Source: Nguyenibacter vanlangensis (GTDB lineage: Bacteria; Pseudomonadota; Alphaproteobacteria; Acetobacterales; Acetobacteraceae). Taken from it: DNA of 64,000 nt. Below are positions 26,816 to 35,456 of this stretch, piece by piece. Location: positions 2,585,501 through 2,649,500 of the forward strand of contig NZ_CP152276.1 in the NCBI RefSeq assembly GCF_038719015.1, written 5' to 3'. The notes below the pieces were generated by a model. It saw nothing but the letters and a program-made list of their open reading frames with translations, did no database searches and was not told the DNA's origin. The translations under genes were made by a program, and so were the position numbers. Within the stretch, counting starts at the first letter, position 1; the number at the start of each line of letters is the position of its first letter.

Positions 26816-27975
26816 GCCGCGCTCCGTCCGCCGCGCCGCGCCGTGCCGACGTCGTGATCGTCGGCGGCGGCTTCATGGGGGCGGCGACCGCCTTCTTCCT
26901 GCGCCGGCACGGCCTGTCCGTGATTCTGCTGGAACGCGACCTGATCGGCCAGGCGGCCAGCGGCGTGAATTTCGGCAATGTCCGCCGCCAGGGCCGCTTT
27001 CTGCCGCAATTGCCCCTGTCCAACCTGTCGCGCGACCTGTGGGGGCGCCTGCCGGAACTGATCGGCGAGGATGCGGAATTCCTGCCTTCGGGGCATATCC
27101 GCGTCGCCTTTACCGAGGACAACGCCGCCCGCCTGGAACGCTACGCCGCCGATTGCCGGCCCTATGGGCTGGAACTGGAGCTGCTCAGCGGCAATGCCGC
27201 GCGGGCCCGCTTTCCCATGCTGGCGCCCGACGTGCATACCGTCTCGTTCTCGCCCGCGGACGGCCACGCGAATCCGCGCCTGGCCGCACCCGCCTTCGGC
27301 CGGGCGGCCAGGCGCGCCGGCGCGCACGTGCTGGAAGAAACCGAAGTCACCGGCATCGGCAAGGACGGCGAGGATTTCGTCATCGAGACACGCGGACAGG
27401 GCGTCTTTCGCGCCCCGCTGCTGCAGATTTCCACCGGCGCCTGGGCGCAGGCCATGGCCGCGACCTTCGGCGATCATCTGCGCCTGATTCCGCGCGGACC
27501 GCAGATGGGCGTGACCGAACCGGTGCCCTATCGGATCGGGCCGGTCATCGGCTTCGCCTCCGACGTGACCGAGGAAGGCGTCTATCTGCGCCAGGTGGCG
27601 CGCGGCAACATCGTCTTCGGCGGCGGCAGGCGGACCGACGCCAACCTGGTGACGAAGCGCGCGCCGCTGGACCCGCTGAACACGATCCGCCAGATGCCGC
27701 ACCTGGCGCGGCTGCTGCCGGACATCGCGCGGCTGCGGGTGATCCGCACCTGGTCGGGGGTGGAAGCCTATCTGGACGACGACATCCCGGTGATGGGCCC
27801 CAGTGCCGGGGTGGCCGGGCTGTTCTACGCCTTCGGCTTCTGCGGACATGGATTTCAGCTTGGCCCGGGGGTCGGCCATGTCATGGCGGAACTGATCGCG
27901 ACCGGAAAAACCAGCGTGCCGATCGACGCCTTTCATATCGGCCGCTTCCGCGGTCCGGACCGGCCGAACGTTTGA
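26812..27975 (+). CDS. FAD-dependent oxidase subunit of HcnABC/opine-oxidase-like enzyme (HcnC/DadA type)
   Basis: A 387-residue flavoenzyme beginning MSRAPSAAPRRADVVIVGGGFMGAATAFFL. The dinucleotide motif lies at about 14-25, the substrate/FAD region ASGVNFGNVRRQGRFLPQLP follows, and the C-terminal end reads VMGPSAGVAGLFYAFGFCGHGFQLGPGVGHVMAELI. That ending is typical of DadA/glycine-oxidase-type deaminating oxidases. It would carry the catalytic site for oxidative deamination of an amino acid, imino acid or opine. It is coupled to the upstream subunit by ATGA. Confidence 0.93.
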   Translation: MSRAPSAAPRRADVVIVGGGFMGAATAFFLRRHGLSVILLERDLIGQAASGVNFGNVRRQGRFLPQLPLSNLSRDLWGRLPELIGEDAEFLPSGHIRVAFTEDNAARLERYAADCRPYGLELELLSGNAARARFPMLAPDVHTVSFSPADGHANPRLAAPAFGRAARRAGAHVLEETEVTGIGKDGEDFVIETRGQGVFRAPLLQISTGAWAQAMAATFGDHLRLIPRGPQMGVTEPVPYRIGPVIGFASDVTEEGVYLRQVARGNIVFGGGRRTDANLVTKRAPLDPLNTIRQMPHLARLLPDIARLRVIRTWSGVEAYLDDDIPVMGPSAGVAGLFYAFGFCGHGFQLGPGVGHVMAELIATGKTSVPIDAFHIGRFRGPDRPNV

Positions 27976-27980
27976 ACAGC

Positions 27981-29381
27981 ATGGCGGCCGCCTCCTGCCC
28001 ATCCGCCTCCTGCCCTTCCGCCCCTGGCCCGGTGCGCACGCTGGACGACCTGCCGCCGACACCCTTTCACGCACGGCTGGCGGCGGTCGCGGCGGGCGGC
28101 CCGTTCTGCGACGGCTATATCCTCGGCATCGTCGGCATCGCTCTTCCCAGCCTGGCACAGGATCGGCATCTGTCCAGCGGCGGCATCGGCCTGGTCGGCG
28201 CCTCGGCCCTGCTGGGGGTGCTGGCGGGTGGCACGCTGGGCGGGGTGGTGGCCGACCGGCTGGGGCGCAAGCCGCTCTTCACCCTCAATATCGCGGCCTT
28301 TGTCGTCCTTTCGCTGCTGCAGGCCGCGTGCCCGGACCTGGCGACGCTGGTCCTGCTGCGCTTCCTGCTGGGAGTGGCGGTCGGGGCGGACTATCCGATC
28401 GCCACCGCCTATGTGACCGAATTCATGCCCCGCGCCTGGCGCGGCCCGATCCTGTCGGGCCTGATCCTGTCCTGGTGGGTGGGCTATACCGCCAGCTATG
28501 CCGTCGGCTATCTGCTGTCGCTGCTGGGGGACGATTTCTGGCGCGCCGGCCTCGCCTCCAGCGCCGTACCGGCGTTGCTGCTGTTCCTGATGCGGGCCGG
28601 ACTGCCGGAATCCCCTCGCTGGCTGGCCCAGCAGGGCCGGATCGAAGAGGCGCGCGCCGTCGTCCGCCGCCATCTGCGCGCGGATCTTCCGCTGGGGCAG
28701 GAAAGCCAGGGCGCCCTGTCGGTGATGCAGATCCTGCGTTCGCGCTATCGCGGGCCCCTGCTGTTCGTCAGCGCCTTCTGGATCCTGCAGAGCGCGCCGG
28801 GCTTTGCCATCCATACGCTCCAGGCGCAGTTGCTGACGCAATATCACGTGCCGGGCGCGCTGCTGGGATCGTTTATCCTGACCGGCCTGACCGTGCTGGG
28901 GATCCTGCCGGTCTCGCTGGGGCTGATCAACCGGGTCGGCCGGCGGCCGCTGCTGATGAGCACGTTCGCCGTCAGCCTGGCGGGCCTGCTGCTGCTGGGC
29001 GCCGCCCCGGCCCCGGCGGAATGGGCGGTGTTCCTGGGCTTCACCCTCTATTCGGTCGCCGAGGCCGCCGGATCGGGCCTGCAGTTCGTCTATCCGAACG
29101 AACTGTTCCCGACCGCCATCCGCGCCACCGCCATGGGCCTGGCCTGCTCGTTCAGCCGGCTGGGCGCCGCGTTCGGCACGTTCCTGCTACCCGTCGGCTA
29201 TGCCCGGTTCGGCATGCAGGCGATGATGCTGGTCGCCGCGGGCTGCATGCTGCTCGGCCTGCTGATCAGTTGGCGCTGGGCGCCGGAGACCACAGGTCTG
29301 CGCCTGGACGATACACCCCAGCCCCCGGCGCACCTTGCCGCCGGTTCCCTTTCCGACCTGCCCGAGCGGACTACGCGATGA
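27981..29381 (+). CDS. MFS transporter, metabolite:H+ symporter type
   Basis: The start at MAAASCPSASCPSAPGP lies six bases after the flavoenzyme stop and gives a 466-residue, about 12-helix permease. The inter-helix 2-3 motif ADRLGRKPLF and a second signature NRVGRRPLLM are present, and YVTEFMPRAWRGPILSGL is the sugar/acid transporter motif. Members carry sugars, organic acids or aromatic acids with protons. In this operon it probably brings in the compound oxidised by the flanking flavoenzymes. A TTG at 27972 is an alternative start. Confidence 0.92.
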   Translation: MAAASCPSASCPSAPGPVRTLDDLPPTPFHARLAAVAAGGPFCDGYILGIVGIALPSLAQDRHLSSGGIGLVGASALLGVLAGGTLGGVVADRLGRKPLFTLNIAAFVVLSLLQAACPDLATLVLLRFLLGVAVGADYPIATAYVTEFMPRAWRGPILSGLILSWWVGYTASYAVGYLLSLLGDDFWRAGLASSAVPALLLFLMRAGLPESPRWLAQQGRIEEARAVVRRHLRADLPLGQESQGALSVMQILRSRYRGPLLFVSAFWILQSAPGFAIHTLQAQLLTQYHVPGALLGSFILTGLTVLGILPVSLGLINRVGRRPLLMSTFAVSLAGLLLLGAAPAPAEWAVFLGFTLYSVAEAAGSGLQFVYPNELFPTAIRATAMGLACSFSRLGAAFGTFLLPVGYARFGMQAMMLVAAGCMLLGLLISWRWAPETTGLRLDDTPQPPAHLAAGSLSDLPERTTR

Positions 29382-30649
29382 AACTCACTTCCTACTGGCT
29401 CGACACCGCCGCGTCCCCCCAGGGAACGCCGCATGACGCCTTTCCCTCGACCGCGGACGCGGTGGTGGTGGGCGGTGGCTTCACCGGTCTGTCCGCCGCG
29501 CATGCTCTGGCGACGCGCGGCCTGTCGGTCGTGGTGCTGGAAGCCGACATGATCGCCTGCCATGCCTCGGGCCGCAATGGCGGGCATGTCAATAACGGCA
29601 CGGCCGGCAGCTTCCAGGCATTGGCCGCGACCCATGGGCTGGACCATGCGGTCGCGCTGTACCGCTTCTTCGACGACGCCGTGGACACGGTGGAACACCT
29701 GGTGGCCGACGCGGCGCTGGAATGCGATTTTCGCCGCTGCGGCAAGCTGAAAGTCGCCTGGACCGCCAAGCATCGCGAGGCCCTGCGCGCCGACCAGGCG
29801 GCACTGGCGCGACACGCCGACTCGCAGACGGATTTTCTCGATCGCGACGCGGTGGCGGCGGAAATCGGCACCCCCGCGTTCCAGGGCGGCATTCTCTACC
29901 GCAAGAGCGCGCAGATGCATGTCGGCCGCTTCGGAGCCGGGCTGGCGCGGGCGGCCATGACGGCAGGGGCGCGGATCTTCGAGCATACGCCAATGACCGC
30001 CTTGCGCCGGACCGCTGGAGGCCATGAGATCATGACCGCGCTGGGTGCGATCCGGACCCGGAAGGTGCTGCTGGCCACCGGTACCAGTCGCCGGGCACCG
30101 AACTGGTTCCGCCGCCGGATCATGCCGGTGGGCAGTTTCATCGTCGCCACGGCCCCCCTGCCGGACGCGCTGCTGGCGCATATCCTGCCGGGCCGTCGGA
30201 ATGTCGTTACCACACGTAATATCCACAATTATTTCCGCACCACCGCCGACGGCCGCCTGATCTTCGGCGGACGCGCCAATTTCTCGCAATCCAGCGCGGC
30301 GTCGGACGTCAAATGCGGGCAGATCCTGCATCGCGCGATGACCGAGATCTTTCCGGCGCTGCAGGACACGCCCGTCGCCTATTGCTGGGGCGGGAACGTG
30401 GATATGAGCGTCGATCGCCTGCCCCATGCCGGCGAATGGGAGGGGATTTATTACGCCATGGGCCTCAGTGGCCATGGCGTGCAGATGTCGGTCCATCTGG
30501 GACAATTGCTGGGCCGGAAGCTCGCCGGCGAGACAGTCGCGATCCCGATCTGGAATGCGCCATGGCACAAGATCCCGGCCTATGGCATTGCCGCTTCCCT
30601 TATGCCGGCCGTCGGCCTGTATTACCGGATCAAGGATCGTCTCGCCTGA
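29378..30649 (+). CDS. FAD-dependent oxidoreductase, gamma-glutamylputrescine oxidase (PuuB)/DadA-like
   Basis: A 423-residue flavoenzyme starting MKLTSYWLDTAASPQG, coupled by ATGA to the MFS gene. The dinucleotide motif is VVVGGGFTGLSAAHAL near 29-44, and it is followed by ACHASGRNGGHVNNG, the SGRNGG motif seen in PuuB-type amine oxidases. The C-terminal part holds CWGGNVDMSVDRLPHAGEWEGIYYAMGLSGHGVQMS. It would oxidise an amine or amino acid to an aldehyde or keto compound with release of ammonia and hydrogen peroxide. With the aminotransferase and aldehyde dehydrogenases this points to amine breakdown. Confidence 0.92.
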   Translation: MKLTSYWLDTAASPQGTPHDAFPSTADAVVVGGGFTGLSAAHALATRGLSVVVLEADMIACHASGRNGGHVNNGTAGSFQALAATHGLDHAVALYRFFDDAVDTVEHLVADAALECDFRRCGKLKVAWTAKHREALRADQAALARHADSQTDFLDRDAVAAEIGTPAFQGGILYRKSAQMHVGRFGAGLARAAMTAGARIFEHTPMTALRRTAGGHEIMTALGAIRTRKVLLATGTSRRAPNWFRRRIMPVGSFIVATAPLPDALLAHILPGRRNVVTTRNIHNYFRTTADGRLIFGGRANFSQSSAASDVKCGQILHRAMTEIFPALQDTPVAYCWGGNVDMSVDRLPHAGEWEGIYYAMGLSGHGVQMSVHLGQLLGRKLAGETVAIPIWNAPWHKIPAYGIAASLMPAVGLYYRIKDRLA

Positions 30650-30767
30650 CGATCGAGGGCGGCGCCAAAGGCGCGTATCCCTCTCGGCGCGAGGCAAAGC
30701 CATCCGGACTTGGCACTTCCCCCGTATCGGCGCATCCTTGCCGGCAAACAGAGGGAGGAACCCGTCC

Positions 30768-31055
30768 ATGTTCATCGTCAGCCTGAGCTACCGGAAGCCG
30801 GTCGAGGAAATCGAGGCGCAGATCGTACCGCATCGGGACTATCTGGACCGCTATTATGCCGAAGGGATCTTCCTTGCCTCCGGCGCAAAGACTCCGCGCA
30901 CGGGCGGCGTCATCCTTGCCAGCGGGAAAGTCTCACGCGGGCGGCTGGACGCCATTCTGGCCGAAGACCCGTTCCACCTGCATGGCATCGCGGACTATGA
31001 GATTATCGAGTTCTCGCCCACGAAATACGTCCCGGCGCTCGAGGGTCTTCTCTGA
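30768..31055 (+). CDS. YciI-family protein
   Basis: A 95-residue protein, MFIVSLSYRKPVEEIEAQIVPH, preceded by GAGGGAGG, a strong ribosome site. YciI-like proteins have a ferredoxin-like fold with a conserved His-Asp pair (here H22 and D24). A few family members act as dehydrochlorinases or muconolactone-type isomerases, and most have unknown roles. It is the last gene of the amine/opine operon, 118 bases after the PuuB-like gene, and is followed by a terminator-like hairpin. Function in the pathway is unknown. Confidence 0.85.
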   Translation: MFIVSLSYRKPVEEIEAQIVPHRDYLDRYYAEGIFLASGAKTPRTGGVILASGKVSRGRLDAILAEDPFHLHGIADYEIIEFSPTKYVPALEGLL

Positions 31056-31069
31056 CGTTCGGGGCGACC

Positions 31070-31100
31070 GGCCGGAAGCGAAAAGCGCTTGCTTCCGGCC
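31070..31100 (+). terminator. Terminator-like hairpin after YciI gene
   Basis: Ten-base arms GGCCGGAAGC and GCTTCCGGCC close over an 11-base loop, 15 bases beyond the YciI stop. It probably ends the catabolic operon. The right arm runs into an IS5-type remnant. Confidence 0.55.
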
Positions 31101-31104
31101 ACCG

Positions 31105-31300
31105 CCTCGGAAATCGGCCTCCGCATTGCGGCGGCCATCGCCGCCGGGTGGTTCGATATCATCTTTGCGGCGAAAGCTTTTCATACCGGCCCAGGCATCG
31201 ATCAGGGTGCCGTCGACCGAAAAATACTCGCTGGACAGAAGCTGCCTGACCCGTTGCTGCTCCAGGATAGCAGCGAGAAACTTGCCCGCGGGCGGCGTTC
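31105..31300 (-). pseudogene. IS5-family transposase fragment
   Basis: Read on the minus strand this segment gives KFLAAILEQQRVRQLLSSEY followed by FSVDGTLIDAWAGMKSFRRKD. That is the conserved first DDE aspartate region of IS5-group transposases. Both ends of the gene are missing, and it abuts an IS630 fragment on its right. It is a relic only. Confidence 0.75.
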
Positions 31301-31304
31301 GTAA

Positions 31305-31730
31305 CGGCGTGCTATGTTGGTCGAGGTCCAGGTCGCGTCGATGAACACCAGACGCTCCGGATCAAGCTCGGGCTGGGCGTCGAACCAGTCCCGCCGTCGG
31401 GTCAGGATGTCCGGATGGTTCTGCTCCGCCGCATGGTCGGACTTTTTCCATGTAGTCTGATGGCGCGCGAAGAAGCGTCACAGCGTGCCGATCACGAAGT
31501 GATACCCGTCATCGGCCAGCCGGGCACGAATCTCGGCTAGCGTCGGGTTGTGCTTCTCGGCGATCAGGGCATGGATCCGCCCGGCTTGCGCCTCGATTCT
31601 GTGTGACAGGCGATCCCCCTCGCAAGGGCACACCAACGAATGGCACGCGCCGGGCTGACGCCGAACCGATCGGCTGCCTGGCGGCGCCCTCCTATCGCAG
31701 TCCGGCGAACACCAGCCGACTTGCGAGCCA
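31305..31730 (-). pseudogene. IS630-family transposase relic with premature stop and frameshift
   Basis: On the minus strand the start resembles an IS630 helix-turn-helix (RRQAADRFGVSPARAIRWCA). The reading then shifts frame to HALIAEKHNPTLAEIRARLADDGYHFVIGTL. An in-frame TGA sits where IS630 proteins have tryptophan (GTL-stop-RFF), and the frame then continues with HQTTWKKSDHAAEQ and DPERLVFIDATWTSTNIA. It ends abruptly at the IS5 fragment. The gene is inactive. It lies just beyond, and overlaps, the 3' end of the MocR-type gene. Confidence 0.8.
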
Positions 31731-33008
31731 TTCTTGATCTGAGATCAACCGGGAAAACGAAAGTCGGATATGCGGAGCACCACCAACGGAACATTTTTTG
31801 CCGCCTGTCACCCGAATGCCGTCGGATGCCAAGGTTGCCAGTGCATCCACTTCATTCACCACCGGCAACCAGAGACTGAACCCGCCCCCGCCGCCGACAT
31901 CGATGCCATGATTCGCGAGGGCATCAGCCAATGCACGCCGACGCATACCATAGACATGTCGTGCCCGGGCAACGGTCGCACAGGTTTCGGTATCAGTCAG
32001 CATCCACGCGGCTGCAGACTGAAGCAGACGGCTTGTCCAGCCCGCTCCAAAGCTTCGGAATGCCTGCAGTTCCCGGATGATACGGGCCGACGCCGAGATG
32101 ACGCCAATTCGCAGATCCGGTCCAAGGCTCTTTGACAATGAGCGGACGTGGATCGTTTGCTCCGGTCGCCAGACACCCAGGCTTGCGGCCGTTTTGTCGG
32201 CCAACCCGGATAACGCGTCGTCCTCGATAATCCAAGTCGCTGGCGCGTCTGCCATGGATACGGCAAGTTCCGCCGCCCTTGCCGCCGAAATCGCGCGTCC
32301 GGTGATCGCATTCAGGCCGGGTTGCAGATAAAATGCCGTCGCGCCTCGCCCGAGTGCGGCTTGCAGTGAATCAGGCAGTGGGCCCTCCTCGTCGCTCCGG
32401 ACCGGCACAATGAGAGCGCTGAGATGATCAAGAATATCGAGCACGCGCATAGGTGCCGGGTCCTCTACGGCGACCATGGAGCCGGGGGGGATAAGCGCAT
32501 GCATCACATCGTGTACCCCACCATAGCCCCCGTTGCAGGCCATGAAATCCTCTGGCGTATAGGGCCAGGTGTCCGACGCGATCGCCCGCAATGCACCAAT
32601 GATCGTCTCGTCTTCGTAGGCGTTAAGGTTCGGCGTCCGTCCAACCAATGAAAACGCCCGATCCAACGACGGCAGCAGGCTCAGGTCGGGCGTGTAGCTG
32701 GTCAGATCGAACGACGTCTTGCTCAGGCCCACGCTCGCCGTCCGGCGAACCGGGTGTGGAACGATCGATGTTCCGGTCACAAACATGCCAGACCGTCCGC
32801 GCCCCTCGATCAGGTTGCGCCGGCGCAGTTCTCCCCAAGCGATCGAAACTGTCGCCGGGCTGACGCCAAGAGCAAACGCCAGCTTTCGGATCGGCGGCAA
32901 ATTCGTGCCGACCGGGAGCATGCCGGACTGGATCAGGGCCGCGACCTGCCGGGACAACCCGCGGATCGACCGATCATGCAAGCGAGCGACGAACCATTGA
33001 GATTCCAC
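31692..33008 (-). CDS. MocR-type transcriptional regulator (GntR HTH fused to aminotransferase-like domain)
   Basis: A 438-residue protein with an N-terminal GntR winged helix (LSRQVAALIQSGMLPVGTNLPPIRKLAFALGVSPATVSIAWGELRRRNLIEG) and a C-terminal fold-type I aminotransferase domain with the PLP lysine in RSLSKSLGPDLRIG. MocR/PdxR proteins bind PLP and sense amines or vitamin B6 compounds. It is divergent from the TonB receptor - amidase - MFS operon, its probable target. Its last codons overlap the IS630 relic, but the ending (VRLSFSR-like, then WLASRLVFAGLR) looks natural. Confidence 0.92.
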   Translation of the reverse strand: MESQWFVARLHDRSIRGLSRQVAALIQSGMLPVGTNLPPIRKLAFALGVSPATVSIAWGELRRRNLIEGRGRSGMFVTGTSIVPHPVRRTASVGLSKTSFDLTSYTPDLSLLPSLDRAFSLVGRTPNLNAYEDETIIGALRAIASDTWPYTPEDFMACNGGYGGVHDVMHALIPPGSMVAVEDPAPMRVLDILDHLSALIVPVRSDEEGPLPDSLQAALGRGATAFYLQPGLNAITGRAISAARAAELAVSMADAPATWIIEDDALSGLADKTAASLGVWRPEQTIHVRSLSKSLGPDLRIGVISASARIIRELQAFRSFGAGWTSRLLQSAAAWMLTDTETCATVARARHVYGMRRRALADALANHGIDVGGGGGFSLWLPVVNEVDALATLASDGIRVTGGKKCSVGGAPHIRLSFSRLISDQEWLASRLVFAGLR

Positions 33009-33138
33009 GATACATACCTGTGATTATCGAATTTATTGTACAATAACGTAATAACATTTGTCGGATTGGTCGATAGGGGCCTTAATCATTTCGAACGAAA
33101 TTCGTTCATGTCCCTTCTCTGCATTTCGGACGACGCCC
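33009..33138. promoter_or_regulatory. Divergent promoter region with GAACGAA palindrome
   Basis: This AT-richer gap separates the MocR gene from the TonB receptor. It holds the palindrome GAACGAA-A-TTCGTTC at 33093-33107, 31 bases before the receptor start. Its left part GAACGAAAT equals the half-site upstream of the receptor at 20746. It is a likely operator; the protein that binds it is not known. Confidence 0.45.
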
Positions 33139-35442
33139 ATGATTCCTGTCCGTATTCCTTCGTTTGGCCGACGCATCGGCGTGCGAATGCTGCTGTGCGG
33201 CACGATGCTACAGGTCTGTCCGGCGTCGATCGCTGCCGCACGACGCGCGCCCCCTCATGCATCCACGCGCCATGCGATATCGTCGGCCCGCAATATCCAT
33301 CAAGCACGTCCGGAGGCCATGACCGTCACCGGCACGCGTCGGTTCAACTTCGCCCACGCACAGAGAGAAGCAGACTCCACGACGCATATCTCCGCCGAGA
33401 CATTACGCGATCGCCATGTCGTGGCGGTCACGGACCTGCAGAATCTCGCGCCCAATCTGACGGTCCAGTCGCTCAAGGGCACGCAAAGCATCAATTACCA
33501 TCTGCGCGGCGTCGGCCTCGACGATTACTATGAGAACAACGTGTCCTCGGTCATGGTCTATGTGGACGATGTGGCGTACCCGTTCAGTTCCATGACGGAC
33601 GGGATGATGTTCGATATCGCCGACGTCGGCATCGCCCCAGGGCCAGCGGGCTTCACGCACGGTACGCCTGACAGCGGTGGCGAAGTATCACTCCATAGCG
33701 CCGATCCGACCTCGACATGGCATGGCGGCGCATCGGAAGATATCGCAAGCTACGCGCGCTCAATTACCAACGGTTATATTTCCGGACCGATCGCGCGCAA
33801 TCTTACGTTCCGCCTCGCCGGCCAGACAATCCAGGGCGGTGGTTGGCAGTACGATCCGAGCAACGGCGCGCATCTCGGCGATCAGGATCAGTCCGCGCTG
33901 CGCGGCAAGCTGCGCTGGACTCCTGATTCCCGCACATCCATCCAGATCGGCGGCCACTGGACACGGGACAATTCGGAGCTGGTCAATGGCAAGCCGGTCA
34001 TCAATCTCGATCCGTCATGGCAGCACTATCCGGACCTGTCCGGCTATCGGCAGACCGCCTGGGACATGCGGCCCGATTTCGCGAAGCTCGTCGGGCGCCC
34101 CGATACGCTCAAGCCGTCGGAACATAATATCTTCTGGGGTGCGGACGTCCGCATCGGCCATGATTTCGGTTTCGCGAAATTCGATACGATCTCCGCTTTT
34201 GAAACCGAGCGACAGGGCGAATATTCGGACGAGGATGGAACGGCACTCGCAACCGGCGACGTCTATCGCAACGTGGACGCCAACGCGTTTTCGCAGGAAG
34301 TGAAGCTGACATCGGCAGACGGCCATCCGCTCCACTGGGTGATCGGCGCGTATTATGCCCGGTCACGCATGGCGCAGCAATTCTTCTCGAATTTCACGGA
34401 TTACAAGGGCCGCGGCTATATTTCCCAAAGTTCCTACGATCAGAATCAGCAGGCTTTCTCACAATACGCCAATCTGGAGTATCGTCTGACGCACACCATC
34501 AACTTGATCGGCGGCCTCAACCACATGTCGGACGACCGGCAACTCCTGAACTATCGTACCATTCAATACGGGCATAGCAATCTTGCCTTCGTTCCCGAGG
34601 GCGCGTTGACCAACCAGATCGGCGGCCTCCTGGGTATCCAGGACCAGTTCACCGAACATTTTCAGGGCTATTTCAAGGTCAGCAAAGGCTTCAAGCCCGG
34701 TGGCTTTGCCGCCAACAACACCGTCGCGCAAGCCCAGCTCAATGCATTCAAGCCGGAATCTCTCGTAGCCTACGAACTTGGCTTCAAGAGCGACCCGTTA
34801 CCCGGCAAGCTGCGCCTGAACGGCGCTGCCTTCTATTACGATTATCACAACCAGCAGGTCGTCTCGAGCTTTCTGCTCACAGATTACGGACCGCTCGGTA
34901 CCTACGTGAATGTACCACGTTCCAACATCTGGGGCATCGAATTCAGCGCCGATGCCCGTCCGCTGGCCCATGTCTACCTCAACGGCAACATGGGATACGA
35001 ACGAGGCACCTACACGACGTTCGATGCCCTCAACACCCCGGCCACAAACGCTTATCATGCCGCGACCGGCGTCTATCGCGCCTTCTATACCGATTACAGC
35101 GGAACGGATCTTGGCATTCCAAAGCTCACGATGACCGGATCTGCCGCCTATCGCACTGATCTGACAGCGGACCTGACCGGCGAATTGGGCGTGAACGGCA
35201 ATTATCGCGATTCCCAGGCCATGACGATCGGGGGCACGGGTGCCTATCGACTTCCTTCGTATTTCCTGATGGGTGCCTGTGCCACGGTCGCCAGCAAAGC
35301 GCATGGCTGGAGTGCGACCGTCTATGCAACCAACCTGCTCGATCGCCACTACAGCGTCACCTCCTCATCCGAGAGTACGACCTACCAGCATGTACCCGGC
35401 GCTCCACGTTTCATCGGCGGTCGTCTGAGCTACGGCTTCTGA
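33139..35442 (+). CDS. TonB-dependent receptor, second type (CirA/FecA-like)
   Basis: The start at MIPVRIPSFGRRIGVRMLL is preferred because it opens on an export signal; the protein is 767 residues. The plug shows TVTGTRRFNF, LQNLAPNLTVQSLKGTQSINYHLRGVG and SVMVYVDDVAYPFS, and the barrel ends in SYGF. It is not closely related to the two receptors at 1-2041 and 18314-20746. It would import a chelate or other bulky compound. It is followed after 14 bases by a nitrilase-family gene and then by an MFS gene, forming one operon that could take up and then hydrolyse an amide or nitrile. Confidence 0.92.
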   Translation: MIPVRIPSFGRRIGVRMLLCGTMLQVCPASIAAARRAPPHASTRHAISSARNIHQARPEAMTVTGTRRFNFAHAQREADSTTHISAETLRDRHVVAVTDLQNLAPNLTVQSLKGTQSINYHLRGVGLDDYYENNVSSVMVYVDDVAYPFSSMTDGMMFDIADVGIAPGPAGFTHGTPDSGGEVSLHSADPTSTWHGGASEDIASYARSITNGYISGPIARNLTFRLAGQTIQGGGWQYDPSNGAHLGDQDQSALRGKLRWTPDSRTSIQIGGHWTRDNSELVNGKPVINLDPSWQHYPDLSGYRQTAWDMRPDFAKLVGRPDTLKPSEHNIFWGADVRIGHDFGFAKFDTISAFETERQGEYSDEDGTALATGDVYRNVDANAFSQEVKLTSADGHPLHWVIGAYYARSRMAQQFFSNFTDYKGRGYISQSSYDQNQQAFSQYANLEYRLTHTINLIGGLNHMSDDRQLLNYRTIQYGHSNLAFVPEGALTNQIGGLLGIQDQFTEHFQGYFKVSKGFKPGGFAANNTVAQAQLNAFKPESLVAYELGFKSDPLPGKLRLNGAAFYYDYHNQQVVSSFLLTDYGPLGTYVNVPRSNIWGIEFSADARPLAHVYLNGNMGYERGTYTTFDALNTPATNAYHAATGVYRAFYTDYSGTDLGIPKLTMTGSAAYRTDLTADLTGELGVNGNYRDSQAMTIGGTGAYRLPSYFLMGACATVASKAHGWSATVYATNLLDRHYSVTSSSESTTYQHVPGAPRFIGGRLSYGF

Positions 35443-35456
35443 AAAAGGAAGACATC

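Noticed and set aside
25161..27975. A true hydrogen cyanide synthase operon
   Set aside because: Architecture fits HcnABC, but the neighbours are catabolic and the same architecture occurs in opine and D-hydroxyproline oxidases, so the name is not used.
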